DNA from: Treponema ruminis
Lineage (GTDB): Bacteria > Spirochaetota > Spirochaetia > Treponematales > Treponemataceae
Assembly (NCBI GenBank): GCA_017161305.1
Contig: CP031518.1
Coordinates: 2,108,001-2,172,000 of the forward strand
DNA: 64,000 nucleotides
Reading direction: 5' to 3'
Each line of letters starts with the position of its first letter. The first letter of the stretch is position 1. Position numbers and translations under genes: made by a program. Shown here piece by piece: positions 1 through 8,763 of this stretch. The notes below the pieces were generated by a model that was not told the DNA's origin, made no database searches, and was given only the letters and a program-made list of their open reading frames with translations.

Positions 1-1673
1 TTTAAAAAGCTCAGGTCGGAGGTTTTGCATTTATAGCCGTCGGGGAAGTGCAGAAAGAGGTATTCTCGCTGTGCAATCAGCTTTTCAAGCTCATCGTCCA
101 GGGAGCATGAGCAGCTGGCAACGTCTTTTCCGAACATCAAAAGTTCCTTTATGCGGTTGAGTGCTTTTTCTTCGTCCTCAAGATATTCCAGGACGGTTTG
201 GGGTTTGTCTTTCCCGTCATTTGTGGCGGACTTAAGCAATGAAGATAGAGACGTCTCTGTTTGTGAATCCTGTAGAGTTTCTAAATAGGCTTTTACTTTG
301 TCAGAATTGATTTCCTGTATACTGAGCGGAATTCCCTGCTTTCCGGCGTCGTAAAGATTTGGACTTGTTGCAAAGGCATCGGCGAAGCTTTTTGCGTAAC
401 CCTCGAGAGCCGTGTCCGTAAAAACAGGAATATTGTTTTTGCCGATGATTTGCCTTGCTCCGGTGCGGAAGGCTGCGGCATAGTTTTCGACCGGATTAAA
501 TCTGTTTGAGGTTGCCAGCCTTGCTATGTGGGCCGGTGTGTTTTTGGCGTGGGTGCGGCCAAGCGAGAAAGAAAAGTCCAGTCCGCTTACAAATACCGGC
601 AGGTTCTGGTTTTCACGCAAAAGAAGGGCAATATAGACCGCAGAAAGCCCCACTGAGCCAAGAGGCGGGACTACAGGCGGGAAAAAGTCTTTTTGGGAAA
701 GAGCCTTAAAAAAAGTGGAATCCGTGTATTTTGAAGCGATATAGGTGACAGCCTTCTCTGTGTGGCGCGTGATCTGCTTTCGGGAAGTGATGTCGGCTAT
801 TATAAGTGAAGACTTTGCTGAGCCTCCGATATAGGCCTTTTCGATTGCAAGCTGGCCTTCAAGTGCGACCAGGGCATCGATTTTGATTCCGTATGCCTTG
901 AGAGAAGTGGAGGCCGCATCAACGGCAATCACAAAGCATTTTTCGAGCAGGACTTTTGGAATTTTTGAAAGACTTTCCTCTATGCTTTCTCCTGCTCCAA
1001 AGACAAAAATCGGTCTGGTGATTTTGCCCATGAGCTTTTTAAAATCGACTGCGTTTGGAATATTCGCCAGATTTTTGAAAAGATTTCGTGAATAAAGCCT
1101 TCCAAGCCTGGTGAGTGTAATTCTGTTCTTCCAGAATGAAGCGATTGTATTTTGGGCAAGGCTTGCCAGCTGAAAGTATTTTTCCTTTGAAAACTGTGTA
1201 CCTGCGCTCATTTCAATTGGAATTGCCCGGCGGAAGGTTGAAAGGTGGGGTAATCCGATATTTTCTGAAGATGTTTCGCCGCTTAAAATATTTACGATAT
1301 AATCATTCTGCTCAAATGGAAGAAGGACGATTCTGGATAGTTTTTCCAATGCACCATTGTCTGACTCGCCGGCCTGGTCTTTCTTTATTTTTTCAAGCTG
1401 CTTTTCTGCAAATTCATGAAGATTCCTGTCCGCCTCAATTCCCAAAATAAAGGAATCTTCCGGGAGTTTTTCGAGAAGCTTATCAAGACCAAGCCAGAGG
1501 GCAGGGGAGAGGGCTAGAATCAGAGTACCGGGCAAAATTGAAAGGGAAGCGATTGCTCCGTCAATTGCACGGCTGGGAGCGTATTTTGAATAGAGAAAGC
1601 GGTTCTGATAAGAAACAGAAAAGCCCTGCGCGGTTTGAACCAGGCAGGGCTTCTGAGGAATGTTTAATTCCAA
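1..1673 (-). CDS. MptE-like / DUF115 (6-hydroxymethylpterin pyrophosphokinase-like, MAF flagellin-glycosylation family) protein, 3' end cut by window
   Basis: An uninterrupted frame reads leftward from TTG at 1673 to the window edge (557 codons, no stop). The TTG is the first possible start after an in-frame TAA and sits 6 nt from a GGGAG Shine-Dalgarno sequence (1680-1684), so a TTG start is well supported. The middle carries the DUF115 core: a strand-turn PIFVFGAGES, then FVIAVDAASTSLKAYGIK, DALVALEG, and later PPLGSVGLSAVYIALLL and FVSGLDFSFSLGRTH. This arrangement is the nucleotide-binding fold of MptE-like proteins and motility accessory factors that modify flagellins. It follows the foldase gene by 12 nt and is probably cotranscribed with it. 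The family assignment is by motif reading; the exact substrate is unknown. Confidence 0.75.
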   Translation of the reverse strand, partial: MELNIPQKPCLVQTAQGFSVSYQNRFLYSKYAPSRAIDGAIASLSILPGTLILALSPALWLGLDKLLEKLPEDSFILGIEADRNLHEFAEKQLEKIKKDQAGESDNGALEKLSRIVLLPFEQNDYIVNILSGETSSENIGLPHLSTFRRAIPIEMSAGTQFSKEKYFQLASLAQNTIASFWKNRITLTRLGRLYSRNLFKNLANIPNAVDFKKLMGKITRPIFVFGAGESIEESLSKIPKVLLEKCFVIAVDAASTSLKAYGIKIDALVALEGQLAIEKAYIGGSAKSSLIIADITSRKQITRHTEKAVTYIASKYTDSTFFKALSQKDFFPPVVPPLGSVGLSAVYIALLLRENQNLPVFVSGLDFSFSLGRTHAKNTPAHIARLATSNRFNPVENYAAAFRTGARQIIGKNNIPVFTDTALEGYAKSFADAFATSPNLYDAGKQGIPLSIQEINSDKVKAYLETLQDSQTETSLSSLLKSATNDGKDKPQTVLEYLEDEEKALNRIKELLMFGKDVASCSCSLDDELEKLIAQREYLFLHFPDGYKCKTSDLSFL

Positions 1674-1685
1674 ATTTTACTCCCT

Positions 1686-3170
1686 TTATTTAGAAAGGAA
1701 TTTGTTGAAGTAAACGTCAGCTACATTGTTCTCAACTTTTGAACTTGAAAGAAGAGCTGACTGTGCGCCAGACTGGTCATAGTCAATAACTTCGATTTTA
1801 ACTTTTGAAGTGCTGTCTTCTGTTGCCTTGTCATTCTGGATGCCTTTGAGCTGGAATACTGTAACGTAGTTGTTCATTACCATTGGCTCAGAAATGTCGT
1901 TGAGCTTCATTGTGAATGCTTTTTTGAGGAAGTCTTCGTTTGTGCTTGCGCTGGCGTAAGCCTTTGCTTCTGAAGAGTTGAGTGTGTCTGCGATTGAAGC
2001 ATTGCCGTAGTTGAGCGGGAATGCAGGAATCGAAACTACTTCAACATCTGAAGCCTTTGCAGCTGATTCAAAACCGTCTGCCTTTGCTTTTGCAACGAAG
2101 TCGTTTGCTTTTGCGATGAAGTAATCTTCAATCTTCTTTGATTCGTTTGTTGTGATGTATTTCTTAACTGCATCAACAGTTGCTGAATCTTCGATGTTAG
2201 CGGCTGTTTTGTCGCCTGTGCATTTGTAGATTGAATATCCGTTGTTTGTTTTGATTACTTCGCTCAAAGCGTCTTTTGCAAGTGAATCGATTTTTGAGAA
2301 GTCTTCTGTGTTTGCGAGGTTCTCTTTAACCTGATATGCGAAATTCTCTTTAACTTTGCCGTTGCCGTCTGTGTAATATTTTTCTGAATACTCAGAAACT
2401 GCATCGTCAAATGTGATTTCGTTGTTTGCAAGCTGACCTGCGAGCTTTTTAGCCTGAGCCTCTTCTTTAACTGTAATCATTGAAAGAGAATAGCTTGTGA
2501 AAAGGTCGAGGTTGTCTGAGCCAAACTTTTTGATTTCTGACTCCGGGTAAGCTGCCTTGTCGAATGAAACTGTGTCGAATGAGCGTTTTTCTTCGTTGAG
2601 TGAAGCGAGGAAGCTTGTTTCCTTTTCGCTTGATTTGAGTCCGAAGAACTCATAGTCGCCCAATTTTTTTGATGAACCGAAGTTGTCATCGCTGAAACGC
2701 TGCCATACGAGCTGTTTTGAAATGTCGCTCTTGAGTGACTCTTTGTCAGCGTTTGAAATCTGGCTGTAGAGTTTTGGATCATATTTTCCGTCTGCATTGA
2801 GGAAATATGGAAGCATTACTCGTGAGATTTCTGCAGCGCTTGGTTTGTAACCAGATTTTTTTACAGCGTCTTTGTAAGCTGCAGACTGAACTGCGTTGTT
2901 GAAAGCGTAGCTGTAAATGTAGAAATATGCAGACTGGTCAAGCTCCTGACCCTGTCGCTGATAGTAGTTTGTGTAGTTCTGAACTGCGTTTGCAAAATCA
3001 GTACCTGGGGCAAGAACGATATCCTTGCCGTTGTATTTTCCGAAAGAAATTCCATTGCCTTCGCCTGTAACTGCACGGATCAACTCTGTGCCTACTCCGA
3101 AAACAACGAAACAAATAACAGAAAGAATAAGGATGATTACAGAACCAACCCAAAGCATTTTGTTTTTCAT
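1686..3170 (-). CDS. SurA/PpiD-like peptidyl-prolyl isomerase, membrane-anchored
   Basis: 494 aa. A short positive N-terminus is followed by one hydrophobic segment (about residues 6-27), then a long soluble region exposed to the periplasm. Residues about 55-170 resemble the SurA_N chaperone region (tyrosine- and glutamine-rich helices ending in KQLVWQRF). Residues about 230-325 resemble a parvulin/PPIC domain (KKLAGQLANNEITFDDAVSEYS, then NGYSIYKC). This layout is that of PpiD/SurA, which help fold proteins destined for the outer membrane. The Shine-Dalgarno AAGGAAAA lies 5 nt before the ATG, and a near-consensus promoter lies upstream. Whether it is an active isomerase or only a chaperone cannot be told from sequence. 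Confidence 0.8.
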   Translation of the reverse strand: MKNKMLWVGSVIILILSVICFVVFGVGTELIRAVTGEGNGISFGKYNGKDIVLAPGTDFANAVQNYTNYYQRQGQELDQSAYFYIYSYAFNNAVQSAAYKDAVKKSGYKPSAAEISRVMLPYFLNADGKYDPKLYSQISNADKESLKSDISKQLVWQRFSDDNFGSSKKLGDYEFFGLKSSEKETSFLASLNEEKRSFDTVSFDKAAYPESEIKKFGSDNLDLFTSYSLSMITVKEEAQAKKLAGQLANNEITFDDAVSEYSEKYYTDGNGKVKENFAYQVKENLANTEDFSKIDSLAKDALSEVIKTNNGYSIYKCTGDKTAANIEDSATVDAVKKYITTNESKKIEDYFIAKANDFVAKAKADGFESAAKASDVEVVSIPAFPLNYGNASIADTLNSSEAKAYASASTNEDFLKKAFTMKLNDISEPMVMNNYVTVFQLKGIQNDKATEDSTSKVKIEVIDYDQSGAQSALLSSSKVENNVADVYFNKFLSK

Positions 3171-3206
3171 AAGACTTTTCCTTATTTTATATTAATTGTG
3201 ACAAAT

Positions 3207-3235
3207 ATTTTATCACGCTGACTTTCAACTGTCAA
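3207..3235 (-). promoter_or_regulatory. Sigma-70 type promoter of the foldase gene
   Basis: On the minus strand TTGACA (3230-3235), a 17-bp spacer and TAAAAT (3207-3212). A second TTGACA lies further upstream on the same strand (about 3243-3248), giving a short direct repeat. Confidence 0.7.
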
Positions 3236-3382
3236 TGAATACTGTCAATAGCAACAATAGTTTTTTAATGTTAATTTAGATATTTTCATACTATTGTCAT
3301 ATAAAATAGTGTTTTTTCTCATACCGTCTTTCTGTAAAAGAGACTTATACTACAATCAGTACTTAAAGATTTGGAGAAAACG

Positions 3383-5170
3383 ATGAACACTTCCGCTGTC
3401 CAGCATTATTCTTACGATAAATTTTGTTATCCGCTCAATAAAGATGAACTTCAGTTGAGCATTCAGACCGGAAATGACATAACTGCCGTTTTTTTGATTT
3501 TTGGCGACCCTTTTGACTTCAAATTTGACGGAAAGGACTGGGAATGGCAGAAAACCAGGGTTCCCATGGAAGATATCAAGCGTCTTTCTGATTCAATTTT
3601 TTGGAGCGTTTCAGTCAGGCCATTTTTTAAGAGATGCAAATACTTTTTCGAGATTCATTCATGTGATGAAAAAAAGTTTTTCTTTGAGGACGGATTTTAT
3701 TCCGAGGGGCAGACTGACTTACAGAAAAACGCAAGTCCCTTCATGTTCCCGTGGATGAACGAAGCCGACATAATCAAGCCCGCTTCCTGGGCCGAGAACA
3801 CCGTCTGGTATCAGATTTTCCCAGCCCGCTTCTGCCGCAGCTCATCATCAGCCAAAGAAGATTATCTTCCCTGGGCAGCTTCTGACCACGCCGTTACCAA
3901 TGAAGAGCGCTATGGCGGAAATATTGCCGGAATTACAGAAAAACTCGACTATCTCGAAGATTTGGGCATCAACGGCCTTTACCTCAATCCTATAAACCTT
4001 TCTGTTTCCCAGCACAAATATGACACCAAGGACTATCTTCAGATAGATCCCGATTTTGGAAGCGAAGAAGACTTGATTCATATGGTAAAAGAGGCCCACC
4101 GCCATTCAATGCACGTCATGCTTGACGGAGTTTTCAATCATTCAGGCTGGGAATTCTTTGCCTGGCAGGACCTCATTCAGAAGAGGGAGAAGTCCCGCTA
4201 TGCCAGCTGGTTCATGGTCAACGACTATAATTTCCTTCCAAAGCCCTGCGATAATGCGGCCAAGGGATTCTATTACTCATTTGCATTTTCTGACCGGATG
4301 CCCAAGTTGAATACGAATAATCCGGAAGTCAGGGATTATTTCTGCTCGGTTTGTGAAACATGGGTCAAAAAATATGACATTGATGCAATCCGCCTTGATG
4401 TAGCCAACGAGATTTCCCACGCTTTCTGCAGGGAGCTCAGGGAACGTCTCCAGAAGATTAAGCCTGATTTTTTCATTGTCGGTGAAATATGGAACAACTC
4501 CCAGCCCTGGCTTCGCGGCGATGAATTCGATTCCGTAATCAACTATCCCTTGAGGACTGCGATTGATCATTTTGCATCAAATCCAGAAAAGAGCGTGCGT
4601 TTCCTTGAAGAGTCACTCAATCAGTGCCTTACCCAGTATGCAAGGCAGACCGAGCGGGTTTTAATCAACCAGATGGACAGCCATGATACGATAAGGCTCA
4701 TCACAAAGAATGACGGAAACGTAGACATGACCCTGCTTCAGTTTGCCCTTATCCTAACCTTGCCGGGTTCTGCCTGCATGTATTACGGCACGGAAATCCT
4801 TCTTCCAGGAGGAAAAGACCCGGACTGCAGGCGCTGTATGCCATGGAAGGAAATTGAGGCCGGAAAATTTGCAGAGGCCCACTCATTCATGCGTTCACTT
4901 GTGCGCCTCAGAAGAAAGCATGCGGCTTTAAGGAGCGATAAATTCTCCTTCCAGTATCTGAGCACGGACTTGAGCGGAAAGCACCGCCTTGTAATCCTTC
5001 GAAAGTTTGATGAGTTTTCCGGAGAGACTATTGACTGCATTTTCAATTTTGGCAGGCTTCCTTTTACCCTCAAAGGTGAATTTTTGCCAAAAGAGGAGAG
5101 CATTCTTCTTTCGAGAAATGTCGACGGAAACCTTCTTCCGCCAGGAGCCTTTATCGCAATCATAAAATAA
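3383..5170 (+). CDS. Cytoplasmic GH13 alpha-glycosidase (neopullulanase / cyclomaltodextrinase type)
   Basis: 595 aa from ATG 3383, which has GGAG 6 nt upstream; a TTG at 3371 overlaps that site and is rejected. No signal peptide, so it probably acts in the cytoplasm on imported maltodextrins or branched oligosaccharides. The N-terminal about 120 residues look like a CBM34-type beta-sandwich. The GH13 barrel follows with region I DGVFNH (His253), region II IRLDVANE (nucleophile Asp339), region III VGEIW (acid/base Glu368) and region IV QMDSHDTIR (Asp435). All catalytic residues are present. It sits directly before the AraC regulator and at the edge of the starch-uptake locus, which suggests it completes maltodextrin degradation. 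Subfamily (GH13_20 or a neighbour) is inferred. Confidence 0.88.
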   Translation: MNTSAVQHYSYDKFCYPLNKDELQLSIQTGNDITAVFLIFGDPFDFKFDGKDWEWQKTRVPMEDIKRLSDSIFWSVSVRPFFKRCKYFFEIHSCDEKKFFFEDGFYSEGQTDLQKNASPFMFPWMNEADIIKPASWAENTVWYQIFPARFCRSSSSAKEDYLPWAASDHAVTNEERYGGNIAGITEKLDYLEDLGINGLYLNPINLSVSQHKYDTKDYLQIDPDFGSEEDLIHMVKEAHRHSMHVMLDGVFNHSGWEFFAWQDLIQKREKSRYASWFMVNDYNFLPKPCDNAAKGFYYSFAFSDRMPKLNTNNPEVRDYFCSVCETWVKKYDIDAIRLDVANEISHAFCRELRERLQKIKPDFFIVGEIWNNSQPWLRGDEFDSVINYPLRTAIDHFASNPEKSVRFLEESLNQCLTQYARQTERVLINQMDSHDTIRLITKNDGNVDMTLLQFALILTLPGSACMYYGTEILLPGGKDPDCRRCMPWKEIEAGKFAEAHSFMRSLVRLRRKHAALRSDKFSFQYLSTDLSGKHRLVILRKFDEFSGETIDCIFNFGRLPFTLKGEFLPKEESILLSRNVDGNLLPPGAFIAIIK

Positions 5171-5207
5171 GCAGATTCTAATTTTTAAGAGAATCTTATA
5201 AAAGAAT

Positions 5208-5236
5208 TTGCAATTTCAAATGTTGGTTGCTATACT
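5208..5236 (+). promoter_or_regulatory. Promoter of the AraC regulator (leaderless transcript)
   Basis: TTGCAA (5208-5213), exactly 17 bp, TATACT (5231-5236), with TG one base before the -10 box (extended -10, TGCTATACT). The expected transcription start falls at 5243-5244, the A of the ATG. Confidence 0.75.
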
Positions 5237-5243
5237 GAATTTT

Positions 5244-6212
5244 ATGGAAAATGCACCTATAGTTACGAAGAATCAAGCATATAGAGAGACTTTTCAGCGT
5301 GGTACAGTTGTTTTTCCTGTCCAATACAGCCTTTGTGACACTACAAATCCTCATTATGATTTGCCTTTGCACTGGCACAGCGAGTTTGAGCTGATTCATG
5401 TCATCGCGGGCAATTATAATATTTTCATTGAGGACAAAACCATAAAACTGGAAAAAAATGACCTCTGTCTGGTGCCTGCCGATTTAGTTCACGGCGACGC
5501 TCAGGACAAGGGCATGGCTCTTTATGAGTCGATTGTTTTCGAGATAGACCTTCTCCGTCTTCACAGCTATAGCCCGGACATTTTCTTTACTGATATTTTA
5601 AACGAAAGCATTATTCTCGATAATTATATTCCTGAAAAGCATACGGAAATCCTCGACGCCGCCAGCAAGATTTTTGAGGCCGTCAAGCACAAGGATGAAG
5701 AAACAGGCCTTATTGCTGTCGGCTGGATGCTCATTTTCTTCGGTCTTTTAAAGAAGAAGCGGCTTTACAGCGAAAAAAATCTCAATTTGTCGCGTGCCAA
5801 GGAAACCCGCACTGATCAGATCAGCAACGTCCTCAATTTTATCCGTAAAAACTACAACAAGGACTTAAATCTCCAGGATATGGCAGAGGCCGTAGCCCTT
5901 TCGCCCAAGTATTTCTGCCGTCTCTTCAAGGAAAATACAGGTCACACTCCGATCGAATACCTCAACTGGTTCAGAATCAACCGTGCCTGCACTCTTCTGC
6001 GTGAGACAAACGAAAAGCTGCTTGAGATTGCCATGGAATGCGGTTTTAATGATTTCAGTTATTTTACCAAGACTTTCCGGCGTTACAAGGGAATTACGCC
6101 ATCAAAATACAGAACTTTTGACCCGGCAAAGGCAAAGGAGATTATCATCGATCCTGATTACCTTTGGGAAAAAAATCACCCGGAAGAAAGTGAAGAATCT
6201 TCCGGGGATTAA
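5244..6212 (+). CDS. AraC-family transcriptional regulator with N-terminal cupin sensor
   Basis: 322 aa from ATG 5244. An in-frame TTG at 5208 is part of the -35 box of this gene's own promoter, so it cannot be the start. No Shine-Dalgarno sequence is visible and the -10 box ends 7 nt before the ATG, so translation is probably leaderless. Residues about 20-130 form an AraC_binding cupin (LHWHSEFELIHV; LVPADLVHGD). The C-terminus is a double helix-turn-helix (DMAEAVALSPKYFCRLFKE; IAMECGFNDFSYFTKTFRR; GITPSKYR). Placed between neopullulanase and the amylase/MalEFG operon, it is the best local candidate for controlling the starch locus. The effector is unknown. Confidence 0.88.
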   Translation: MENAPIVTKNQAYRETFQRGTVVFPVQYSLCDTTNPHYDLPLHWHSEFELIHVIAGNYNIFIEDKTIKLEKNDLCLVPADLVHGDAQDKGMALYESIVFEIDLLRLHSYSPDIFFTDILNESIILDNYIPEKHTEILDAASKIFEAVKHKDEETGLIAVGWMLIFFGLLKKKRLYSEKNLNLSRAKETRTDQISNVLNFIRKNYNKDLNLQDMAEAVALSPKYFCRLFKENTGHTPIEYLNWFRINRACTLLRETNEKLLEIAMECGFNDFSYFTKTFRRYKGITPSKYRTFDPAKAKEIIIDPDYLWEKNHPEESEESSGD

Positions 6213-6227
6213 AATTGCAGGAGATTA

Positions 6228-6246
6228 GGGATTTTTACTAAATCCC
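6228..6246. terminator. Small hairpin between convergent genes
   Basis: GGGATTT (6228-6234) and AAATCCC (6240-6246) form a perfect 7-bp stem with a 5-nt loop between the convergent araC-type gene and the amylase gene. It is short of a long T-run, so it is only a possible bidirectional terminator. Confidence 0.45.
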
Positions 6247-6250
6247 AGCC

Positions 6251-7912
6251 TTAAAACTCTCCGCTTGAAAGAATTACTGTTGAATAAGCTGGAATTGTAA
6301 TTGCTGAGATTGAAGCTTCGTTACCAGTGATTACAGTTCCCTCTGCATATGATTCAAAGGCTGCCTTAAATCCCTGATAGTCTTTTGGAATCTCAACATT
6401 TACGTCCTCGCCTGATACATTGACCATAACGAATGCAGTTTCTTCAGCAGACTTCATCTGCCATGATGAAACTTTGTCGCTTCCGGTTCCAACAGCCGTG
6501 AATTTTCCCTCGTAAAGGGCCGGATGAGCTGTCTTTACGCGGATAATCTTTTTGTAGTGCTGGAGAAGTGATTCCGGATCCTTTTCCTGCTCAGAAACTG
6601 GAATTGTCTTGACGTTGTAGCGTGACTCACTCCAGCTTGTCTGAAGCCTGTCCTTTGGCTTTCCATCGGAATTTGTGCCTTTCCAGAGCATTGGAGTTCT
6701 TTTTGAAGGATCATCCGTGCCGCTTCTCATGCCGATTTCTTCGCCGTAATAAACAAATGGAATGCCCTCAGTGAACATGTAGAGGCTTGCAGCTGCCTTG
6801 CACATTTCAACATCGCCTTTCAAAAGGCCTGCAGCTCTTGGCTGGTCGTGGTTTGAAAGGAAGGGGGCGTCCAGATAGTCAGGATTTGACTGGGCCATGC
6901 GCTTGTAATCCGCCTGCATTCCGTTGGCGAAGGTGTTGTTGCCGTCGTCACCGTAGCGAATCGTGTCGATAATACGCGTTCCCATGTCAAAATGGAAGTC
7001 TGAGCCAAGTCCCGCAAGATACTGAGAGCGGATTGTGTTGTTTTCCCAGACTTCGCCTACATTGTATGTGTCAGGATTGATGCTCTTGTTGTAGTCCGTA
7101 ATTTCCTTCCACCATGCAATAGCCTGTTCTGTGGAATTTGTGCCGGCCGGAGTCTTTGCGCTGTTGTAGATGTGGCCTGCCGCGTCGTAACGGAAGCCCG
7201 CAACGCCCTTGTCCAGCCAGAATTTCATGACTTTCTTGAATTCTTCGCGAAGGGCAGGGGAGTCAAGGTTGTAGTCAGGCATGTGTGGGCCGAAAAGACC
7301 TGCATAATAGTTGCCTTTGAATTTTCGGTCTTCATTCCAGACCTTGTGGCCCCACATCTGCTGATTGATGTTGTATTTTTTGTCTTCTGCCGTAATCCAG
7401 CGGTACCAGTCGTGATGTGGATCAGAAGGATCCCGACTAGCTGTGAACCAGTCAGTAAAAGTTGAAGAGTGGTTGCATGTCATGTCAAGAATTACTGAAA
7501 TTCCGCGCTTTTTGCATTCCTGAATAAGGCGCTCAAAGTCTTCCATGGTGCCGTATTCCGGATTAACGCCATAGTAATCATCAACATCGTAACCGTGATA
7601 AGTTTGTGTCGGATAAATCGGCAAAAGCCAGATTCCTGTGATGCCCAGGTCATTTGTAGTGCTGTCATCACCGTCGTTCAGGTAGTCAAGTTTTGCCGTA
7701 ATTCCGTTAAAGTCACCGATTCCGTCGCCGTTTGAGTCAGCGAAAGAACGGACGAAAAGACTGTAATAAACGCCCTGTCTTGCACCATTTGCCCTGCGGC
7801 TTAAAGGTTCAACTCCCTTTGCCACAGAAGTGCTGCCACAGCTCAAAAAAGAGAGGGCCAGTGCCGAAAATAGTCCGGCTGCATAGCTTTTATATAGAAG
7901 AGATTTTTTCAT
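6251..7912 (-). CDS. Alpha-amylase family (GH13) lipoprotein
   Basis: 553 aa. A signal peptide ends in a lipobox (ALSFLSC, Cys25), so the enzyme is probably anchored on a membrane facing the periplasm or the outside. The catalytic barrel begins at GVYYSLFVRSFADSNGDGIGD, typical of secreted alpha-amylases and oligo-1,6-glucosidases. It shows region I LDMTCNHSS, region II GFRYDAAGH, region III NVGEVWEN and region IV FLSNHDQPR, so all three carboxylates are present. A C-terminal beta domain closes the protein (SWQMKSAEETAFVMVNVSG). Its ATG overlaps the stop of the upstream permease gene (TAATG), so it is the last gene of the malE-F-G-amylase operon. It would feed maltodextrins to the adjacent importer. 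Confidence 0.88.
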   Translation of the reverse strand: MKKSLLYKSYAAGLFSALALSFLSCGSTSVAKGVEPLSRRANGARQGVYYSLFVRSFADSNGDGIGDFNGITAKLDYLNDGDDSTTNDLGITGIWLLPIYPTQTYHGYDVDDYYGVNPEYGTMEDFERLIQECKKRGISVILDMTCNHSSTFTDWFTASRDPSDPHHDWYRWITAEDKKYNINQQMWGHKVWNEDRKFKGNYYAGLFGPHMPDYNLDSPALREEFKKVMKFWLDKGVAGFRYDAAGHIYNSAKTPAGTNSTEQAIAWWKEITDYNKSINPDTYNVGEVWENNTIRSQYLAGLGSDFHFDMGTRIIDTIRYGDDGNNTFANGMQADYKRMAQSNPDYLDAPFLSNHDQPRAAGLLKGDVEMCKAAASLYMFTEGIPFVYYGEEIGMRSGTDDPSKRTPMLWKGTNSDGKPKDRLQTSWSESRYNVKTIPVSEQEKDPESLLQHYKKIIRVKTAHPALYEGKFTAVGTGSDKVSSWQMKSAEETAFVMVNVSGEDVNVEIPKDYQGFKAAFESYAEGTVITGNEASISAITIPAYSTVILSSGEF

Positions 7913-8763
7913 TATTCCTTGCCTCCAGTACCTGCGAGAGACATAAGCAATGATTTCTGGCCTTTCACGAAGAATATGATGAACGGAATTGCTACCAAAA
8001 GCGCACCCGCTGCGAACATTGTGAAGTTATCGTTTGAGCGGCCGTTAATCAAGTCGAACAGACCTACAGCAAGAGTTTTCTTTTCGTCACTTCGCAAAAC
8101 CAAACGAGGGAAGATATAGTCCATCCATGGTCCTGTAAAACTTGTGAGCGCAAGGAAGACAATCTGAGGTCGGGCTGTCGGAACAACTACGCGGATAAAA
8201 GCCGTAAATGGAGTTGCACCGTCGATGTAAGCTGCTTCTGCAATGTCCTTTGAAACTGTGTCGAAGTAGCCCTTCATGAGCCATGCGTTGTAAGGAATAC
8301 TTCCGGTTGCATAAACGAGAACCAGGCCCCAGAGAGTGTTGAGGGCGTTGATTTTCCACAAAATGACGTAAGTTGCGACCATTCCGATGAAGCTTGGGAA
8401 CATCTGAAGAACGAGCATGGAAGCCATGACGGTCTTTTTGAATGGGAACCAGAAGCGGGAGAAGATGTAGCCGGTAAAGCTGCATACAAAAACCGTGATG
8501 ACAGTGTTCATGCAGGCAACTTTGAGGGTATTAAGATACCAGTGGCCGTAGTTTGTCTCAGAAAAAAGCCTCTTAAACTGCATGAGTGAGAAAGGCTTTG
8601 AAAAAGGAATCGTTCCGACTGCTGACAAAGAATTTTCCCGGATGAAGGATGCACTGACTGTAAAGGCAATCGGGTAAATAATCAGTAAAACCTGGATAAT
8701 CAAAATGATTTTTAAGAGCGAAAGTGAAAGACCGCTTCCGCTTAATTTGAATCTGCTGTTCAT
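7912..8763 (-). CDS. malG: Maltodextrin ABC transporter permease, MalG-like
   Basis: 283 aa with about six membrane segments. It carries the cytoplasmic EAA loop that contacts the ATPase (EAAYIDGATPFTAFIRVVVP, about residues 185-205). The N-terminal segment LLIIYPIAFTVSASF and the motif GSIPYNAWLMKGYFDTV are typical of MalG. It overlaps both neighbours by one base in TAATG junctions, so malF, malG and the amylase are translationally coupled. With MalF it forms the inner-membrane channel for maltose or maltodextrin uptake; specificity is inferred from the operon. Confidence 0.85.
   Translation of the reverse strand: MNSRFKLSGSGLSLSLLKIILIIQVLLIIYPIAFTVSASFIRENSLSAVGTIPFSKPFSLMQFKRLFSETNYGHWYLNTLKVACMNTVITVFVCSFTGYIFSRFWFPFKKTVMASMLVLQMFPSFIGMVATYVILWKINALNTLWGLVLVYATGSIPYNAWLMKGYFDTVSKDIAEAAYIDGATPFTAFIRVVVPTARPQIVFLALTSFTGPWMDYIFPRLVLRSDEKKTLAVGLFDLINGRSNDNFTMFAAGALLVAIPFIIFFVKGQKSLLMSLAGTGGKE

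Noticed and set aside
293-481. Short minus-strand reading frame inside the first gene
   Set aside because: It is out of frame with the clear MptE-like frame that runs without a stop from 1673 to the window edge.
5208-5243. TTG start giving a 334-aa AraC protein
   Set aside because: The TTG is part of the -35 box and the whole extension lies upstream of the predicted transcription start.
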